DNA of 35,219 nt from Synergistota bacterium. Lineage in GTDB: Bacteria; Synergistota; Synergistia; Synergistales; Synergistaceae. A model generated the notes under the pieces. The model saw only the letters and a list, made by a program, of their open reading frames with translations. It made no database searches and was not told where the DNA came from. The stretch lies in NCBI GenBank assembly GCA_023450745.1, contig JAEXGR010000052.1:1-35219 (forward strand). Direction: 5' to 3'. Of this stretch, positions 34,021-35,219 are shown in pieces; positions within the stretch are counted from its first letter, which is position 1, and the number at the start of each line of letters is the position of its first letter. The translations under genes and the position numbers were made by a program.

Positions 34021-34054
34021 GGCTCTCTGGCCGCCTCAGCGAGGGAGCCAAAAA
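34021..34054. repeat. Tandem intergenic repeat, copy 3 (truncated)
   Basis: Only the opening of the unit is present: GGCTCTC, a 13-15 base loop, and GAGGGAGCC followed by AAAAACC. It starts 292 bp after copy 2. The rest of the unit is absent, so the array ends here. Confidence 0.65.
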
Positions 34055-34122
34055 CCTTTGCTAAATCCCAACTCATCTTCCGAAAACCAGATAAGAAAAC
34101 GCCGCCTTAGCCGAACGCGCCT

Positions 34123-34145
34123 GCCCGAGAAGCTCTTGCTCGGGC
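34123..34145. repeat. Hairpin of unknown role
   Basis: GCCCGAG (34123-34129) and CTCGGGC (34139-34145) form a perfect 7-bp stem with a 9-base loop. There is no T-tract and no gene immediately upstream. Confidence 0.55.
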
Positions 34146-34155
34146 TGCTCGCGTC

Positions 34156-34183
34156 GCCCTGCCTTTAGCGGTCCCGGCAGGGC
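34156..34183. repeat. Hairpin of unknown role
   Basis: GCCCTGCC (34156-34163) and GGCAGGGC (34176-34183) form a perfect 8-bp stem with a 12-base loop, ten bases after the preceding hairpin. Confidence 0.55.
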
Positions 34184-34233
34184 ATTACGTCATTTTGCAA
34201 ACCTCCATCTGCGGCAGAATCTTCAAAGTTCAT

Positions 34234-34283
34234 AAGCCGCTCGTTCCGTGTCTGACTGCTGCGGAACGGGCGGCTTTTGATTT
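34234..34283 (+). terminator. Orphan intrinsic terminator
   Basis: A 15-bp stem (AAGCCGCTCGTTCCG 34234-34248 with 34262-34276, one G-T pair) closes a 13-base loop and runs into TTTTGATTT. It is as strong as the gene-associated terminators here, but the nearest + strand coding sequence (metG) ends 1.08 kb upstream and has its own terminator. It may end an unannotated small RNA or be left from a lost gene. Confidence 0.7.
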
Positions 34284-34444
34284 ATAAGCCCCGGCGATTC
34301 TCTGATAACTTGCCGCCGCTTAAGGCCGTCGCGGCCTCCCTCTAAAAAGCGCCATATCATAGCATATTCCAGATGGTATGCCTCCAAAGGGTTATTTTCT
34401 CAAAGAGGCAAAAAACAACGACCGGCGATAGGGGAGGAATACAG

Positions 34445-35035
34445 ATGGAAAGACTATACGCATACATAAGAGTCTCGTCAAAAGAACAAAACGAGGAGAG
34501 GCAGCGCGCGGCGATGTTGGAGTACGGCGTTCCCGCGGAAAATATTATTCTGGATAAGCAGTCTGGGAAGGATTTTGAGCGCAAGGGCTATAAAAGATTG
34601 CTGAAGCGGCTGAAACGCGGCGACATCCTCGTGATCAAGAGCATTGACCGTCTGGGGCGTAACTATAACGAAATTCTTGAGCAGTGGCGGATACTGACAA
34701 AAGAAAAGCAGGCCGCCATCGTCGTGCTTGACATGCCGCTTTTGGACACCAGGCAGAGCCGCGACCTTACCGGTGTCTTAATTGCCGATATCGTTTTGCA
34801 GCTGCTCAGCTATGTCGCGGAGACCGAACGCGAATTTATCCGTCAAAGACAGGCTGAGGGGATCGCGGCGGCGAAGGCGCGGGGTGGCAACCTCGGGCGC
34901 AGGCCAAAAGAACGCCCGAAAGAGTTTGAAACGGTCAAGACAGCCTGGAAAAGGGGAGAAATATCCGCCCGTTCGGCGGCGCGTCAGCTGAAAGTCAACC
35001 ACATGACCTTCAAACGCTGGGCCTCAGGCTGCTGA
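34445..35035 (+). CDS. Serine site-specific recombinase (Hin/resolvase-type invertase)
   Basis: This 196-residue serine recombinase has the size and order of DNA invertases and resolvases. The nucleophile region is YIRVSSKEQN (S11 by alignment with the RVST motif), with the active-site Arg cluster D68-R69-L-G-R72, the E-helix AETEREFIRQRQAEGI (125-140), a Gly/Arg arm LGRRP (150-154) like the minor-groove arm of Hin, and a C-terminal helix-turn-helix (about 160-192, ARSAARQLKVNHMTFKRW). The ATG at 34445 follows GGGGAGGA (34431-34438) by six bases; an upstream in-frame ATG at 34373 lacks one. Its first third looks more A/T-rich than its neighbours, suggesting acquisition. Two inverted 26-bp sites lie directly downstream and are its probable substrates. 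Confidence 0.93.
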   Translation: MERLYAYIRVSSKEQNEERQRAAMLEYGVPAENIILDKQSGKDFERKGYKRLLKRLKRGDILVIKSIDRLGRNYNEILEQWRILTKEKQAAIVVLDMPLLDTRQSRDLTGVLIADIVLQLLSYVAETEREFIRQRQAEGIAAAKARGGNLGRRPKERPKEFETVKTAWKRGEISARSAARQLKVNHMTFKRWASGC

Positions 35036-35048
35036 AAACAAGAACAGC

Positions 35049-35074
35049 GGCGAAAAAGGTGTACCTTTTTCGCC
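35049..35074 (+). other. Putative recombination site L (26 bp, core GT)
   Basis: The 12-bp half-site GGCGAAAAAGGT (35049-35060) is followed by the central dinucleotide GT (35061-35062) and the exact inverted half-site ACCTTTTTCGCC (35063-35074). The 12-2-12 layout equals that of Hin-family hix/gix crossover sites, where the enzyme cuts around the central 2 bp. The dyad resumes after one mismatch (ACAG 35044-35047, CTGT 35076-35079). It starts 13 bases after the recombinase stop. An alternative is a terminator or operator palindrome, but the T-run lies inside the stem and no T-tract follows. Confidence 0.7.
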
Positions 35075-35187
35075 ACTGTGGAATTACGCTGCCATCTTCT
35101 GAAAAAGACCTTTTTTGTCTTTCAACGTTCCCATATTGATACAACGAATCACCAAAAAAGTCAATAACTGCGCGGCGAAAAAGGTAC
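35061..35187. other. Predicted invertible DNA segment
   Basis: The stretch between the centres of the two 26-bp sites is about 125 bp, of which 99 bp (35075-35173) is unique. It has no coding potential. It contains a leftward promoter and a weak hairpin (AAAGAC/GTCTTT, 35104-35109 with 35117-35122). Because the sites are inverted relative to each other, as their GT and AC centres show, recombination would flip this piece. Inversion itself is inferred; the window shows only one orientation. Confidence 0.6.
35136..35164 (-). promoter_or_regulatory. Leftward promoter inside the invertible segment
   Basis: On the minus strand TTGACT (35164-35159, five of six consensus bases) is separated by exactly 17 bp from TATCAA (35141-35136, four of six). 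In the present orientation it points into the 3' end of the recombinase gene. After inversion the boxes would lie at about 35084-35089 and 35107-35112 on the + strand and read out of the segment to the right. Confidence 0.5.
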
Positions 35188-35199
35188 ACCTTTTTCGCC
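35174..35199 (-). other. Putative recombination site R (26 bp, core AC)
   Basis: The half-site GGCGAAAAAGGT (35174-35185), centre AC (35186-35187) and inverted half-site (35188-35199) form the exact reverse complement of the left site. Identity with the left site in inverted alignment extends to 28 bp (35174-35201 with 35047-35074) and then stops. The local dyad is 16 bp per arm (35170-35185 with 35188-35203). Only 20 bp of the window follow, with no recognisable gene. Confidence 0.7.
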
Positions 35200-35219
35200 G
35201 CGCCAAGGGCGTTCGACGA

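Larger units (their letters stand above)
33158..34444. other. Gene-poor intergenic region, 1.29 kb
   Basis: No open frame here has a ribosome binding site together with recognisable protein sequence. The region holds the metG terminator inside a 16-bp inverted repeat, tandem copies of a hairpin-rich repeat, three further hairpins, and the leader of the recombinase gene. In the leader, AGGCCG (34323-34328) and CGGCCT (34332-34337) form a small stem, and A/T-rich DNA around 34350-34375 could hold a promoter, but I see no pair of boxes with good spacing. No tRNA, tmRNA, RNase P or SRP RNA signature was recognised. Confidence 0.75.

Noticed and set aside
33491..34051. Short minus-strand frames in the repeats containing LDIVWEPKGKKQDMAG
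   Set aside because: The shared peptide is simply the translation of the repeated DNA, with no ribosome binding site and no known fold.
33421..34054. Repeat array as a possible CRISPR
   Set aside because: Units are about 240 bp with long conserved stretches and only two to three copies. There are no short regular repeats with spacers and no cas genes.
33499..34110. A 203-codon open frame on the + strand across the tandem repeats
   Set aside because: It only reads through two copies of the intergenic hairpin repeat, so its two halves are near copies. It has no ribosome binding site and no recognisable domain, and a frame shift between copies breaks the correspondence.
34201..34230. Possible tRNA or tmRNA 3' end near ACCTCCA
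   Set aside because: No acceptor-stem partner, T-loop (GTTCGANTC) or cloverleaf could be built around it.
35100..35124. Hairpin in the invertible segment as the recombinase terminator
   Set aside because: The stem is only 6 bp of mostly A-T pairs, and the T-run is in the loop and not after the stem.
35049..35199. The two palindromes as intrinsic terminators
   Set aside because: The T-run is inside each stem and is followed by CGCC, with a 2-base centre and no T-tract after the stem. The two copies are inverted with opposite centres next to a serine recombinase, which fits recombination sites better. A secondary terminator effect is not excluded.

Overview
The window is a chromosomal segment of a high-GC, diderm, rod-shaped bacterium. 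The mre/min/rod block, the SecDF-YajC block, Rex, an RqcP-like S4 protein next to enolase, and the pair of a TIGR03960-type radical SAM protein with a TIGR03936/DUF2344 protein suggest Synergistota (Cloacibacillus/Synergistes-like). That placement is inferred from protein flavour and gene order, not from a search. All recognised genes lie on the + strand. No tRNA, rRNA or CRISPR array was found. Eight of the 30 genes whose start is visible appear to begin with TTG, most of them behind a good Shine-Dalgarno sequence.

Layout of 1-33157 (core genome, densely packed): tail of a membrane pyrophosphatase (hppA), terminator; dnaG-rpoD (primase and housekeeping sigma, ATGA overlap), terminator; a near-consensus promoter driving rqcP-eno-rex; yajC, a terminator-like hairpin, secD-secF, strong terminator; a LapA-like membrane protein, recJ, rel (ppGpp), dtd, a metallo-beta-lactamase-fold hydrolase, radC; then an envelope and division run mreB-mreC-mreD-mrdA-minC-minD-minE-rodA, which joins the elongasome (MreBCD, PBP2, RodA) to the MinCDE septum-placement system; then a radical SAM protein-DUF2344-rng-smc-N6-methyltransferase-rsmI-metG, mostly with overlapping or abutting ends, ending in a terminator.

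Layout of 33158-34444 (about 1.3 kb without a convincing gene): a 16-bp inverted repeat enclosing the metG terminator; three head-to-tail copies (the third truncated) of a hairpin-rich intergenic repeat; and three more perfect or near-perfect hairpins, the last with a T-rich tail and no gene upstream to terminate.

Layout of 34445-35219 (accessory): a 196-residue Hin/resolvase-type serine recombinase. Thirteen bases after its stop lies a 26-bp site built as a 12-bp half-site, a central GT, and the inverted half-site. About 100 bp further on lies the same 26-bp site in inverted orientation, with central AC. This is the 12-2-12 architecture of hix-type sites, and the opposite central dinucleotides predict inversion, not deletion. 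Between the sites a sigma70-like promoter (TTGACT, 17 bp, TATCAA) faces leftwards. Inversion would turn it towards whatever lies right of the window. This looks like a self-contained promoter-inversion (phase variation) switch and is the most interesting part of the window. Its target gene is outside the window.
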